Shown: piece after piece, positions 48,501 through 63,400 of the stretch
How the letters are laid out: each line of letters starts with the position of its first letter
How positions within the stretch are numbered: position 1 is the first letter of the stretch
From: Styela clava
Taxonomy: Eukaryota; Chordata; Ascidiacea; Stolidobranchia; Styelidae
Length of the DNA stretch: 64,000 bases
NCBI RefSeq assembly: GCF_964204865.1
Contig: NC_135256.1
Location: 18,815,703 to 18,879,702, forward strand
Direction: 5' to 3'
Notes under the pieces: model-generated
What the model saw: only the letters and a program-made list of their open reading frames with translations
Databases searched by the model: none
What the model was told of the DNA's origin: nothing
Made by a program: the position numbers and the translations under genes

Positions 48501-51500
48501 GACCACGATATAATGAAAACTTGGATATACGGCCAACTGTAGTGTATGCACACATCTAGGCATGCTTCGTTCCTATTGAAACCGCTTTGTAGTGTAGAAC
48601 TTCCGTGGCATATTCATTATTAAAAGTGGTATATTCATTTTATATATTCAAAAGTTTGGAAAAGGAGAAATTTAGAATTTTTGATAGCTACCAACCTGTG
48701 AGCATTCCGTTAAAGGTAGGCAAGTCATGTAGATAACGTCTGTGTTGTTGTTTTTAAAATAGCACGAGCAATTTCCACTGCAATTCCAAGTTGTCATGAC
48801 AGGAATAACGTAAGATACCGTTGGGAACAACCAAGTAATGATGATTCCAGCAATTATCATTCTAAAATATAGAGAAATGGAAATAAAATTTGAAATTATT
48901 GTACAAATCGGTAAATTCACGTTGGATGCTAAACAGAGAGAAACAATTTCCATTTCACTTCCCACATTGACGTATTTTTTCAAATTGTATTGTAGCGGGT
49001 ATGATCTATTGACAAAACAAGCATTCTATGGTCATTCATGGTTGGGCAAAACGCTAAAGTATTGAAATCATATCGCTAGCTAAGCTATTCATATAGGCAA
49101 ATTAATTGTTATTTATTGTTTAGATCCATTTTTTTGGAATATACCATTTGAACACAATGACTGTTTTTGGTCTATGCTGCGGTCCGCGGATTTTGCAGCT
49201 ATTTTGAAATTATAAAACAGCAGCTGTCCTGAATATATCGCAAAACAATTGGATTGAACGGACATACTAAGCTTATTTAATTTTAAAATCTAATTTTAAA
49301 ACCTATGAATTCAATTTTACGTTCAAAGCCGATAATACACTAGGACTTGTTCAAGATTGTCTAGTTGCTTAAAAATTTTAAAATAAAAAATTCATCAGTT
49401 TTTGTTTTCCTAAAATAAATAACACTAGGTTAGTACTTCCAAAGAAAAATTAGTATTAGAACGCTTGGGTAATAAAGATATTTGATTAGTATTGAGCTGT
49501 AAAATCTTAAAATGTCACTTGTTCAAAGGGGTGATTTAATTATGTAATGATAGATCTCTTACATTTTTTATCCAAATTAGGTCAACCAACGGTGCATCAC
49601 TTTTTACTAAAAAACATCATATATCAAACTTGTAACAGGCGAAATTTCTATTAGCAAGTCTTAATCATATATGAAATGATCATGTGTGATTTCAGTGTAC
49701 TCGTGTTGCGAAGCATTGCCTACATATGCAATAGAGAATTGCAAATTAATGTCCAGGATGACAGATGCTAGGCGATGGATTCCACTAAATGAATTCATTA
49801 CGCAATGGCCAGTTGCGATGCTAGAGCTGCCAGGATTTAATATCAATATAAGGAATGAGCGGCAAAACCTTGAAGTTTGGAAAACGTTCGATAGAACATT
49901 GTTATAAAATACGAATCATTTCTTCAGTCCGAAAATACTATTCCTGAGCTAAAATGTACTTTAGGAATTAAACATATTTACGAATCATTTGTTTCGAAAA
50001 GGCCATGAATTACAAATACATAACGATATAACATTAATTTTCGTTTACAGGCCAGAATTAAAAACTCCGGTAACAATCCGGTTTTATAGGACATTCTATT
50101 ATTAGAGAAGAAGTAATGAAACCAGCCGAGTAAAATGAGATTAAAATGGAAAGCAATGCGTATTATAAAATGAATAAAAGCAATTTCAATATGAACCCTT
50201 ATATATAAATATAAACCACAAATACATTGTAATTTTCATAATTTATGGTTTATGTTTGATACCTCAATCATGAGCTTATTATTTGCTGCATTTACAACAT
50301 TCGCCACCATATTTCATTGCAAAATGTGATATTGGTAGCTGCTATTCATTACATTGAATGCGACTAAGGTTACGTGACCCAGCACCTTTCTGACGCAAAG
50401 TCTGCGCAGAATTAACTCGTTTATTAACGTGAGATCACGTCTCGGTTCATATGCTCTTGTAGGATTAGCGACCACGTTTGGGAAATGGCGTGAAACAGAC
50501 ATGGATAGTTTATATACAATTTACTCCCAAGCTAGTCATTAGCGACTTTATTAAACATTGAAAGTAAAATGTTGTCTAGACGAAAAATCGACAGGTGAAC
50601 GGTAAAACGATCTTGAGAAATTTATAGTTCCCGTCAACGAAGAGATATCGAATTTGTTACTCAAAAGCAAGTTTGTCTTAAGTTTTTCCAAATTATCGGT
50701 GGGAATTTTCCAAGTTTTGTCATTTTATCTTTTGTTTAGTATGCTAAAGTATTGTATGATGAATTGGTCAGTCAAGTAAAAGACTATTTATCAAATATAT
50801 ATACGATATATATATATAATCACAAAAATTGTCAATAGACAACTATCGCACAATCGAAAGAGGGATTCACTCATAATTGTCTAACTACCACAAAACCTAC
50901 CTCTTTCTCTGCTTATTTCCCCATCTGTCACCTCTAGGATATGATGCGTCACCTTTTGCTCCTCGAGTCACTTGGCGATATCGGTCTACAGCTATGACAA
51001 CTTGACTCATAAGCGAAGACCAGACAGTCAATGTCCACACGCTTTTCTGTACCAATTCAGATTGAGCGGTTCGAAAGGGAAGAACTGCCTGTAAAATATG
51101 ACAATAGGAATCAAATTAAAATTTTGAATTATATGATACTATTTTGGATGATAGTTTGTAAGCAATAATTAAATCTCCTGCTCTCCATTGTTGAAAATTC
51201 GGAACCATGCTGTCAACGCCCCACTTAATGTTTTTTTTTCGGGTTAGAGTTTATATAAGCGGTAGAGGTGGGGCAATAACCTATCCTAACTTAATATAGT
51301 ATAAACAGAAATGTGGAATCCTAAAATCAGTGGGAAAAACCATTTAATATCATAGTAGTGTACACAGAAGTGACATAAAACATGGCGCATAAACATTGTT
51401 TCTATTAAAATGAGAGAAGATTGGAAAAGACTGTAGTGTAACAGATTTTGTAATACTGTTTATCTGTTGTTGGGAGACATAGCCCTTTTTATTTTTTTGA

Positions 51501-54500
51501 TAAAGATAACCGCGGACGGTGTGGTGGGGGTATGATACACGCTCTTGGAATCCGTTTCTCATATCAATCTTATTTCGCATCGTAAGGCCATACTAAATGA
51601 GAAAGTAAGAGTGCATATGAATTCTACTCATGGGTTTTTATTTGCTTACAAATGTCTGCAGTAAGACATGGCGTTATACAAAATCCATCTTAATATTCAG
51701 ATTTACGTAATACGGGCGTAGGAATCGGCTAGAATAATTATGATACATCGATGTGTTGAATATCCACATTATTACCCAACGTACTTCTTGGTTCTCTTTG
51801 ATGTAATGTATCGGTGTAAAAAGTTCGGCCGCCAAGTAAACAATATCTCCCCAATTTCGCGCTGCATTTTAGATCAAAGAGATTTTTATGTTTTCAATTT
51901 ATTATGATTTTTGAATATGCCATTTTTCTATGAAGCGTAAAGCTAAAATAAGACCAATCAATTAAACAGAGTGTAGCATCCAAAAGCATGTACGAATGTT
52001 GAAAAACATCTCTTGGTGTATACTGTACCAAATGCCGCAATATCGCTAAAAAGGTTGTCATTCTAATAGCAATTGAAAACCATACATCTATCCAATGTCG
52101 ATAAGGTTTTGAACCAATTTTTCTCATTTTTTCTGTTGTCAGATTCAATCACGAACTTTGACCGCACGCGTCTGGGCCATTTAATAGTGGTACCAGTATT
52201 CTTGGATATTCAAAGTTCAGTAATCTCGTTTCAATGCTAAGTTTAAACTAAATATTCCCTCGACCATTGAACGATTATGCTGAAGAAACTTTCACCGATA
52301 GATTTGATTTTGTTTCGTTGATTGTCATAGATATAAAAAGTCAAAGCCAATTTAGTACAAACACATTGCGGGAATTTGTACTCGCCCATCACATTTGTGA
52401 GTACTTGCCATGTTAACAGGTGTTGTTTGGTGTTCATTTCAATTATCACATTCCTAATCATACAGAACCCAACGCTAAACATTAGTTATTCACGGCCGAG
52501 TTTGACAATCATTCCCAAATTTTTTCGTGGATTAGTTGGGATAAGCGAAGGAAACAGATTTTGTTGATAACGAAACACACTAAAACAACATTTCAAATAC
52601 CGCATTCATTGCACGACAGATGAAGAGTACGGTACTTGGAGGTCTGATTCGGAGCGGGGAACGATGTTGCACATACGAATAAATTGACTTTTGTGGAATA
52701 TTTGCATAAAAAAGGTAATTTGAATGAAAATGGAAGAATAACCTAAAAACTCAAAATTGTTCATCAAAATTTTGCATGTGTGATCAAACGCGCTATTCCA
52801 TGGTTTCGTTATTGCACTACATTTTTGCAAAAACTGCTTCTATATTCTGACAATCGAATCGGTTGTATTTAGCACCTTGGCCTAAGACATATTGATGATT
52901 TACGTATGTGCTATTCGTGGATTACTTATTTTTCATGGGCATTTGCAATCAAAGGCTTCAACAACGTCATAATTTTTCTCGTTTGAAATGTTCTATCACA
53001 ATTCACAATACAATAAATTATAATTGGAAGAAAATTTTTGAAAAATTCTCGACACCAAACTTACTGGGCACGTCACTCATATCGCTCATGATATTTTATG
53101 CGTACAATATTTTAGGCGCCGTTGACGTCATACCACGCAGCGAAACGTCGTCGCCGACTACTAAAAGTAGGCTGCTGGGTATTATCCGTTTAACGCATAA
53201 TTGATGAGATGGCATTACTGGTTATAACTCATTCATTTGGTTTATCAATTTCACATTGTGGTGAAAACATTTGTACAATTTAACAGTAGTCCCACGCGAC
53301 ACTCTCTATAGTCCGGAAATTTGCTTTTAATTTTTAATATAATAGCAAGTTTCAATTTTGTATTGGCCATGGATAGACGCCTAGTTTTGACGAAGTTTAT
53401 CAACGGCATAACGTTGAAATATACGAAATTTAGTTTACTCCTTTTTGTGGTATAATGACGCTATCGTTCTTTGTTATCCATGATTTCTTATCGCACTCTT
53501 AACGATGCGATCAATCGGCATATGGTCTGGGAATACAATTGTTTTTGGTAAGCTGGTATAGATGTTTCATTGATGTCCGTGACGGCGAGAAATTGTTACA
53601 CGGCTACAAAATTTAGTTGACAAGTATTGATTTGACAGTTTTACAAGACTGATTTTAATGACCATCATCTCTGTTTGTTTTGGAAATCTGTCCTTCCACC
53701 GACTTTAGATTTGCTGCGGTTGCTCGATCAAAAAGAGTTGATGGTAGAGATTTCAATTTTATGATCAAAGTATTGAGAAACTAAAAACAAGCTATGACTT
53801 TAACCAAGCTCCTGAATTGACCAACACTAACCAATTCAATCTTCAATTAGAAAATATTCTTTGTCGACTGAATAGTATACCTAAGATACATCGCTTCCTT
53901 TGTTTCCCCCGGTGTCTCAGATTTTGGGAGGTTCAAGACTTGAGACATGTTACTTTAAACGCAGTGAAGCTAATGTGTAAACAAGATTTATAAATTTTGT
54001 TTAAAGTGGGTTCCGCTCGGCGCTGATTTATTCCAGGATGAAAGCGTGTCCTTGCTGTGACTCATGGGCGTCCCACGGCGAATAATTTGCCTCAAAAAGC
54101 ATTAAAAAGGGGAAAAAATCGTGACAAGCTATCTGCTATTCATCCAAATGATTTATTTATATATATATATATTTATAAATCTGTGTTTGGTCATTTTTAA
54201 AATCCTCAATCTTGCCTTGACTTGTGTATCGAGATTTTTCCTACGCGTCCGTATCTTGATTTTAAAGCGTAACCGGGTAAAGGAGGTGAAGTGCAGACAG
54301 CTCATGCTTACAGCAGCGCTGTACAAAGCATTTATGATGTTCTGAAATATTATCTTGGCCTCGCAAATTGAATGAAACTTTGATCGCAATGACCCCTCAT
54401 GCAAAAGGCTCTGTCATATTGCGGCAAATTGCAATATTGTATGAAGATTTTGCGGGGTTAAATAGAAAGTCGACAACACGAATTTGATCTATTTCAGCGA

Positions 54501-57450
54501 GTCAACTAATGCATAAAAACGCAATGCATTATTGGCAAAAGACGGCCACTTCCACATTACGTGACAGTCCTCGTTTGTATCTAGACTCTGCTGCCAGAAA
54601 AGTGGGTGTAAATCGGTATCGTATAACAGGAAGCTATTATAGTTAAAACTAAAACTCCGGGATATGAAAGTCTGTGGGTGATCTCGGTAGTAATTTTTAA
54701 ATATGTCCTTTCAAAAATCATTAAAATAAGAAAGGAGTAAATTTGTTCAGTAAAATATAGTGACTCAAAGACGATTTCCTGCTTTTTACTGTTTATTGTC
54801 TGCACCTTCCCATCGAGTCAAATGCAACGGCGTATCCCTACATTCATATTGAAAGCATCCTGTCATCAATATTCACAATATGTGGTGCAAAACTAAATTT
54901 ATCACGAAACGCGAATACAAAAAAAAAGACATATCGATGACTAAGCAAAGTGGATTTACATGGGCCACATTGTGAAAATTTACTAGTATTTGATGGTAAC
55001 GAGAATCTGTCTGTAAACATAAAAATTATTTTATTTCTCAGCATCTACACAAATATCAGTTTTTGTTACTCTTCAAGAATAAACGAATAAAACATTGCTT
55101 GTATCACCTGCCACGATTGCCATTGAGTAAGTAACAAACGATTAAGCTTACCCGTTGTAGACCGAAGACCCAAAGTAATAGCAATCCTGCTAACATGTCA
55201 GCAACAGCCAGGTTGCAAATACAGTAGAAAGTTGCTTTGTGTAATTTCCTGCCTCCTCTCTTTATAGCAGCAACAACAACGAAGTTTGTGATAAAGATGG
55301 CCACTCCAAAAGTTATCGCTAGAGCCTGAATTATAAAATAATAAATGTTTTACAGTATATAAAAAGAAAATATTCTATTTTTTCACACATCAGCCCTTTT
55401 GCGTTCTTGGTAAATTTGCCGCATAAGAGTCGCTTTAAACATTTCAGAATCAGTCTTTTCATTGTACTATAAAACTTTATTGAAAACGGTAGTCAATTCG
55501 TCCGTTCCAGATATACTAACTCTGGATCTAAAATGTGTTAACAGTCGAAATTTGACTGACTACGATTGTACATAAATAAATTGTCTATCATTTGCTCTAA
55601 ATGAGCGTTTGAGATTTCCGTGATAATATCATATTTTGAATGATCAATTGTGTGGAGAAACTTTTACAATTTTTTTGTGAAAATTTTTTTCATTTTTTGT
55701 CAAAAATTCGAAACTACATAATTTAATATTCATTTTTTCGCTTACCGTAGGCTCTCTATAATAAAAGTTGAAATATTGCATAAAAACAATATAAATCAAA
55801 AATTATTATTATAACTGATATTATAAAGCCTTGTTTGTAGTGAAATCTCTATGCATCTCACAGAATTAAGTAAACATAATCACCTCAAATATTCCCATAT
55901 GCTCATCTTGAGTGCATACCGTTTTAGTCCAAGACATTGCGTAATGCTCTTCTATATTTTCACCTTCTTGTATATCTGCATTGAATTAATCGCTCGAGTT
56001 AAATAAATGCATTCAGATACTTAAAATAACATCAAAATAATTTTTATACGATATTCTGTATAACTGAAATATGATATATATATTTATTCGTTATTCGCTG
56101 AACATAGTCACCCAAAATAATATGGGAATTTCCTAAACGGTGGTTTAGTCTCCCCGATGCTTGACCCCTGAAATATCCTCCCTATACAGTACTTTATTAT
56201 TGCAAAATGTTGGATGCTTATTTTGGGAGTTATTTGTAGAGTTGGCACTCACAAACTGAGTTACATGATCAAAACCACCATTTTTATCAAAATATACAAC
56301 CAGGTGCCGCAAACAGGTACTGATAGCTAATTTTAGCATAGTCTATCGCAGCTTTTCCTGATTTTCGATTATTTCAACTAAACTAAAGATCACCAAAAAA
56401 CATAATGACAATTAAATTACTTCATTTACAACTAATTTTTGGAAACACAACTGAAATCTGACAAATAACACGCAAACCCGCGAAAGCGAGGCAGTGTTTA
56501 CAACCATGCTTGAATATATGTCTATACGAAGTGTTTGAGCGGCTGGAAAAATTGTCATTTCACGTCATATTTTCCTTTTTGCTGATTGGACAATGTAACA
56601 AAAATAAACAAGGAAGTCTATGCTCGGGGAAACGTCAATAAAGTCGTTAACCATGCGCATTCGTATCTAACGCTAAGCAAGCGCGTATCTATTGAGCCTT
56701 TCCCACAATTGTTGTTGCAACAAATGCATATCTTCTTGAATATTGGACTAACTTTATCCTGTGTGGTTACATGTTAGATAAATCTACATTTTAACCTTCA
56801 TTAATATCGAACTATTCAGTTGTTTAATTTGGATCGTAATACACGAAGATGATGGTACGTAATTCTAAAACAGAAATCTTGAAGGATGTTCATCGCCTAA
56901 TTGCTATCTGACTAGACACCATCACACCATTATACCAGCATTACTGGGCGACAAAAAAACAAATGAATAGTGAAAGTTACTATTACTTTGTGGTTTTGTT
57001 GGGTTTCGTCGATGAAGCGTAATGCCTTAACCCATTTCTGCTTCGTCGCCCTACGAGTATTAGTATCAATCACCCATTTAAGAGAGGAAAATACTACTTC
57101 TTCACACACTACAACTCAAATATATAATTACACTGCCTAGAAAATCCAAACGATATTAGTAACATTTTAAGCCATATAGGAAAGTACAAAACATTTGCAA
57201 TTTTATCACTGAAAATATCCACAGATTTGCGGATGACAGAATTATCTTATCCATATCTAAAAGGTTAGCTAGAACGTTACATGTACCATTGCTTGCCTGT
57301 TAGAGCATATATTATATAAAGTCTTTCTACAAAAACTGCATACAAAAATGAAAAAAATTACTCACCTTCAGTAAAGGTTTCTGGTCCAATCCATATTCTG
57401 GGTTGTGGTGTTCTCCCGAGAACGTCCGAATTTATATCGACCGCACTCAT
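45567..57450 (-). CDS. class A GPCR, lysophospholipid/cannabinoid-like, orphan (7 exons)
   Basis: A seven-helix receptor of the plasma membrane. Minus-strand exons are 57366-57450, 55884-55975, 55152-55325, 50901-51088, 48696-48861, 46765-46969 and 45567-46267. All are GT-AG and in phase, giving 536 residues. Landmarks: Asn73 in TM1; NLAVADMLAG with Asp102 in TM2; DRY at 152-154; Trp190 in TM4; WNC at 205-207 opening the second extracellular loop; TM5 with PFIPVILYIKIF; TM6 near 416-440; NPWVY at 466-470. The usual TM3 cysteine is absent and cysteines cluster in loop 2, as in lysophosphatidate, sphingosine-1-phosphate and cannabinoid receptors, whose loop 2 also begins WNC. Odd points: the CWxP of TM6 is STVP, and the third intracellular loop is about 145 residues. 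The 59-residue N-terminus has no clear signal peptide. The C-terminus is Cys-, Arg- and Ser-rich. The ligand cannot be named. The introns, up to 4 kb, show no other gene. Confidence 0.92.
51089..55151 (-). other. GPCR intron 3, no gene seen
   Basis: A ~4.06 kb intron. It contains a perfect TGACGTCA at 53123-53130. The open frames (up to 98 codons) show no similarity and lack exon-like borders. Confidence 0.5.
56240..56600 (+). repeat. interspersed repeat family R1, copy 3 (GPCR intron 1)
   Basis: Shares gatagctaattttagcatag, ctgacaaataacacgcaaac, gaggcagtgtttacaacc and gagcggctgg blocks, in the same order, with the copies at 10.0-10.3 and 10.6-10.9 kb. Confidence 0.65.
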
Positions 57451-60400
57451 CGCGCCTGTTAGTTTGATTTGTTGGCGCAGAAATATCTCGTTTCGTCTTT
57501 TTTCAGCCAATCGGTAGAGAAGAAATCTTCTTTTAATGTGTTGACAATATTCAAATCTTTTGAGGTTTATTTTAAAGTAAGATAATTTACTGAATATATA
57601 AATAAAAATGTTATGATCATACTAAAAAATTTATAACCAAAAACATCTTATTAGATATACAATTTTTTAGCCGACTTGCCGATATTGATTTTCAAGTTAT
57701 GAATACAAATGTTTGAATCTACAAAAATATTTACAGCCAGTTACCGAAAACAAAGTGCTCAATTCATTTTTGGATAAAGGGACTTAGTCTGGTGTGGGAC
57801 AAAGATAGTAGTATTGTGGTGATAACTTTTCACGCAATACAGATTTTTATCACACAGTCTTACCACGTCGTGAATCATCTTTTCCTGAGGAAATAACGTT
57901 TAAATCGGTCGATCCATACGATCGGAAAACGAAAAAAAAATGTTTTCATTAATCTAATTTTGATTGTACGGAAAATGCTATCCGAACCATTTCGTAAAAA
58001 TATTCATTTGGTTTTGAACATTATTTAAATATTCGAACTCTATCCAACCAGCCAATGCATTTGTATTTCTTCAAAATATGAGGAAGTATGGTGTATATCA
58101 ACTGAAATATTATAGTTACGGAAGGCGCGGACGGAATTTGCTTTGGTTTCTATGCTAAGTATTCCCAATTTTCTCTAACCAAGAGAGAAATATGCAAAAT
58201 ATGTTCGTCAAAAATGGAAATTTTTAACTGCACTCTTTTAAATTTTGTTCAGAAACATAGCGGGAAAGGGAAGATAATGACTGATTAATCACATGGCCGA
58301 CTTTGGCATCTTCTTCAGTGATTAGTACATAGTATCCTTGATTAAATACGATATCTAGCGAGAAGAGATTCGCCATGAACACTTTCTCGAAAATGATAAA
58401 TATCTGTATCAGACGTCGATGAACGCTACATAATCCTGACAATGATATCTCGTGATTGAATAAAAAGAATGTTCATTTCGGTAAGAAAATACAGCCGATC
58501 TGACCACACGAAAAGATAATTTTGATTGAAAATATTTACTGGAAACATAGCCTAATTGAGAAATTTCGTGCCAATACTGACAAACTAATTCATGCCTCTA
58601 TTCTGATACTACCAAACATGGGTATATATGTTTTAAGAGTAACATATATAATAAAAATTCCTTAAATCGTAAGATGACTTCTGTTGATTTCTCAAGTATT
58701 ATCTCAGACCCCTATTTAGAACCAACCTTAGGATAGGCTAATTTGTGATTTCAAGACCACACTTGACTGTCGATCCAACAGACTGGATATTTCTACAACT
58801 CTCTTCTCTGATGGGTAATACGCTACAATTTTTATTCCAAAATTCCCCATTTGCCAAACGTCTATACATTAATAACAAACGAGTATCCATTTTTATCATC
58901 AGAATGACCTCCATTATAGAATTGTATATTATTATAAAGGATTAAAGCGAGAAATTAGTCCGACATTCTCCCTGAAGCAATAGTATTTTGCATCTAGATA
59001 TGGAGGTCTATACTTCAGCATTCCTTTACCACCTGCCAGCAGCGATGATCCAAGATTAGGGAGGGTTGTTCAATGCAGCTGGGCATTTCTATCGTAATTA
59101 TTGTGAACATCGGTTTGTTCTTACTTAATCCACATGCGCATGGGAAGCGGGAATCTTTTTGGGACAAAACGTTTTCAAACAACCGGGACACGGTGCATAA
59201 GGTGTCTTCAGCTGCCACGGTGCGTAAATTTAAATAGTACTAAACAAATTACCTCGCACTATTTATGTGCACTTTTATTTGAACCTGTCACACAAAATAT
59301 GCAGTGCGCTATTAGAGGAAAACAGTTGAGGTGCGACCTACCTACAAGATTCCCTCAACTTCATGAAAAAATGAGAATAAAAAACTAATTATTAATTACA
59401 AACTGATGCCATCCCACGTCAGTTACCTGTGATAAAAATGTACCCACATATGGTAATTATATCCTATATTAGCACTCTACACAATTTAAAAATATCCCAC
59501 TCCAAAGACGTAACAAAATCACCGATGATCGAAAAATTCATAATATATAAATATCTGATATGATCCTCAGTTGATCGAGGATACATCCAACAAACGAGCG
59601 TTTACGAGCATACGTTTCTCTGATGGCCGACGATAATAAAATATAATTAATATAATTTTATTTTTCAACCATTTCCGTACATCAACTTTGCGTAGCCGAA
59701 ATGACGTCATAACGTTTTAGCGATGTTTAGTCCACACTATGTATTATCCTATTCACGCGCCAATTACAAGACCATCAGCAGACATTTCCAGATTTGGAGA
59801 TATTCGGCATATTCGTACGTCGTTGTTGTCCGAAAACCATAAACACTAAAACAAGCGATTTTGTTGAAAATAAGCACTACATAACAAGGTTCAAAATATC
59901 CTAAATCTTGTTTATAACTGCTATAAATCATCCCAACCACGACGGCACGTCTTCGGCGAGCTCTCCTGGTAACTCTTTGTACGAACATTGACTAAACGTG
60001 GAGTGAATAATAAGCTTCGTCCAGAAGACTTACCACTGCCTGGTATGGATTCTTCAAAAGGCGCGCTTCTAAGCCTGTTCCGCGCTGGGCATATGTCGAA
60101 GTGACAATGATCTAAGTAAGGACCGGTGTAGGCGAAATATGAGAGCGTATACGCAAATTACCTCCGCTTCTGATCCGTTATATTCCAGTACACTCGAACG
60201 ACAACAACGATTGTATCGCGTATATCTACGTTGGAAATGATGCTTGATATGCAAATATAAGCTGGCATGAATTATACTTGAAGGAACTTAGAGGAATTGC
60301 AAGGTGAGATAACGTGAACATCATCAAATTCTTTAAAATTCTCAAGTACTTGTTAATTCTCAGCACAACTAAACTTAATAGAAGAAATTCTACGTTAGCT

Positions 60401-63400
60401 AACCTCATTATCTTTGCATAAATACTGTAATATTATTATTAATAGGATGGTGCAAAAAAGTTTACATGTGGCTCTCCACAAACGTTTTACAATAACTTTT
60501 GATATGCGACTTGTCCAACAACTAGTAATAGTTTAAAGTCAATGCACACCAACAAATATGAAACACTAAGAAGTGTATATTTCTGTAGCAAATATAATGA
60601 GCAAAGTGTGGCTCGGAAACTGTTATTTTTCATTAGCAATTTTTATTCATTTTCTGTTTAAACTTTTCTTCAGCTAATATCTATTTACTAAATTATTCTT
60701 TCTCACAATAAACAACAACTTGCTTTATACATAGTCTCATTGTATAGTTGTACGATTACAATCCCTATACCGTATGTAAGAAATTCCCAGCTAAATGAGT
60801 GAACAATTTATCTAGAACGTTATCAAGTCATCAAATTCACGCGATTAACTACGATTTTGCACTTCAAGTGCGACACCATCGGTTCACAATAGAATAATAA
60901 AAGCGCGAAATTCCGCACCAGCAACAGGAAAAAACGCTTTGCGTTACATTTAAGATTGCTGACGGGTGGCATTTGCAGGCTACATTTTGATCGGTAATTA
61001 GGAGCTTATTTTCATTTCGCACTAATACATCAGCAAAAACAACTGACCACTGGGTGACCGATCGTTCAGTAATCGTTTAATGTACTCGGAAACGATTCGC
61101 ACATTTGAATAAAGGAGCATAATCACTAAAAGATTGGGACAGGGATCATTGAGTATACGGGTGCTTAAATCAACGTCCTCCCATTTTAATTCTTTCTGGC
61201 TTAAAAAAAAACTGTCCAGTTAACTATTCGCTTCGTTTCTATTTAACTCCACCACAGGCATCTTTCGTTTATTTTAAATCCAACGCATTTTATTTAACTA
61301 TAGTTTATAACACAAGTCTGTTTACTACCTAGCGTAGCTCTCTTGGCAATCAATATTATGATAAAAGTTTGTTATTAACAGAATAATATTGAGTAATTAT
61401 AACCTGATTATTAGTAATAATTAGTCTTTTCCAATCATAAGTATCGGTATCATATATTGCGCCATGGCACGTGGGCAATGATAGCCACTCTCAAACTTAT
61501 TATTAAATGATTATCTTCGTTTATGTATGGCTCAACCGTACCTAGGCGCGAGCGAACTACGTGTAAGTGTGAGTTATACTATGACTATATCGGCTACTGG
61601 TATGTAGTGATTGCAAAAATAAAGATTTTGATAGGAGTCACCTGTGATTAACGTAGGAGGAAATTACTGGAAATCCCATCAACTTCAGCAACTTCCCAAT
61701 CGAAATATATTTGCCAATTTGTATCCGGCCGTACTTGTTCGAATGAAACGGTTTTCAAACGACGCGTTTACATATATTATGATACATTGAAATTTTTCGA
61801 TGTGTCAATCTGATTTCATAAAGTAAGATATCATTGATTGATAATCTAAATTCTAAAACAAACTAACATTAAGTATATTATGTTTTCTTTTGGAAGCCAG
61901 AAATGGTGGTTACTGGAATTTGCTCTAATACCCGAAGATGAAATTCGCAATTGATCCGCCAAGTAAAATGGAAAGGTCTTTTCAAGTAGATATCATTTTG
62001 ATGCATTCAAATAGCTATGAAACGATGATGATACTCCATTTTGTAACAAATATTTTTATGCTTCGATTTAATAAATAGTATCTGCACGTCCTATATCATC
62101 TGAACTTTACGCCCATCCAAAATAAACGTTCAGATTGAATAATTCTCTCGACTAAAAATTTCGGCATCAATATTTTCCGAGCAGAATCCGATTCTGACAT
62201 CTGATTTTCTAAAATTGCTTATTATTATGTTCTACTTTTACGATTAATTTGCTGGACTTCTCAACATTTTCAATGACTTGCGTCTAAACAAAAACCATCA
62301 GCAACAATAGAATCGACTAATGAATAGATGCGCTTTTTCCAGTAGTCTAACGACTAATCACACCGCTGGGAACCAGACATGTTCGTTGGAGATGATAACA
62401 TAGTGATTGGTGAGGCAGCTTGATGAATAGTGCCTCTATGACCAGTGTCACTTACCACAGAGATAATTCATTTGTAATCAGCTACATATCAAGTGGTTTT
62501 GTATACAGATATCGGTCCCAAATCAAATTTGGCCATAAAAACATGCACATCATGACGACAAAAAGCATTGCGTCATGGATGAGTGTACCAGAGAAATGTT
62601 CATTACGTTGCACCATAATGTCATTATAATATAACACGCAACTTTAGATTTAAATAACTATTAGCTGTTGTGACTAAATAATGACGGGTATGAATCAAGA
62701 AAAGATACCAGAAATGACCCGGAAGCAGCTGATTGCGAACGGAGTGTTCTCATAGTCCGCAAAGTTGTCTTATAAACGCCCGATATATTAGTCGATCGAA
62801 TTCTTCCGCAGACACCCGCTGCAGTAAAATAAGTATTTGTCCATTTTCTAATGTATTTAAATAACCTAAAAATATCACCTTATTCATTTCATAAGTGACA
62901 TTGGTATACCTAATTCTCCACCCTTCCGCATTCATGAAACACGTAACTTGCGGAAATGTGGACCAACAGTTAATCGATTCAAGGGAACGGTGAAAATCGT
63001 GCATCGAGTCAACTTAGTACAGGTCACGATTGAAATTAATCGTCAGTGAATCGGGGTCATTTTTATGAGAATTGCAGCCATGTTCAACAAATTTATTTTG
63101 CAAAACGTAAAACGCTTTACGCATGTTATATCCGCGTTAGACCCAATTCCCAATAAGCGCTGATAAAATTACCCAAGCGTTTGCGGTTAAAATTGCTATA
63201 ATTGCTGTATGATAAATCTAGAAAATCCCTCCATTACAATATTAGGATCAAACAGCACGCCTCATAATTGGCAAATTAATCTGTCATTACGTCGTGAAAT
63301 TTGAGAACAGATATCTCCTTTTATTCGGAACTATCGCCATTCATTTTACGAGGCCATCGAAGTTGTTTTCCCCTTTCTACAGTATAAATGAGTCAAAATG

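Noticed and set aside
62750..63004. 84-codon minus-strand frame near the right edge
   Set aside because: No recognisable domain, no neighbouring exons and no splice context, so there is not enough to call a gene.
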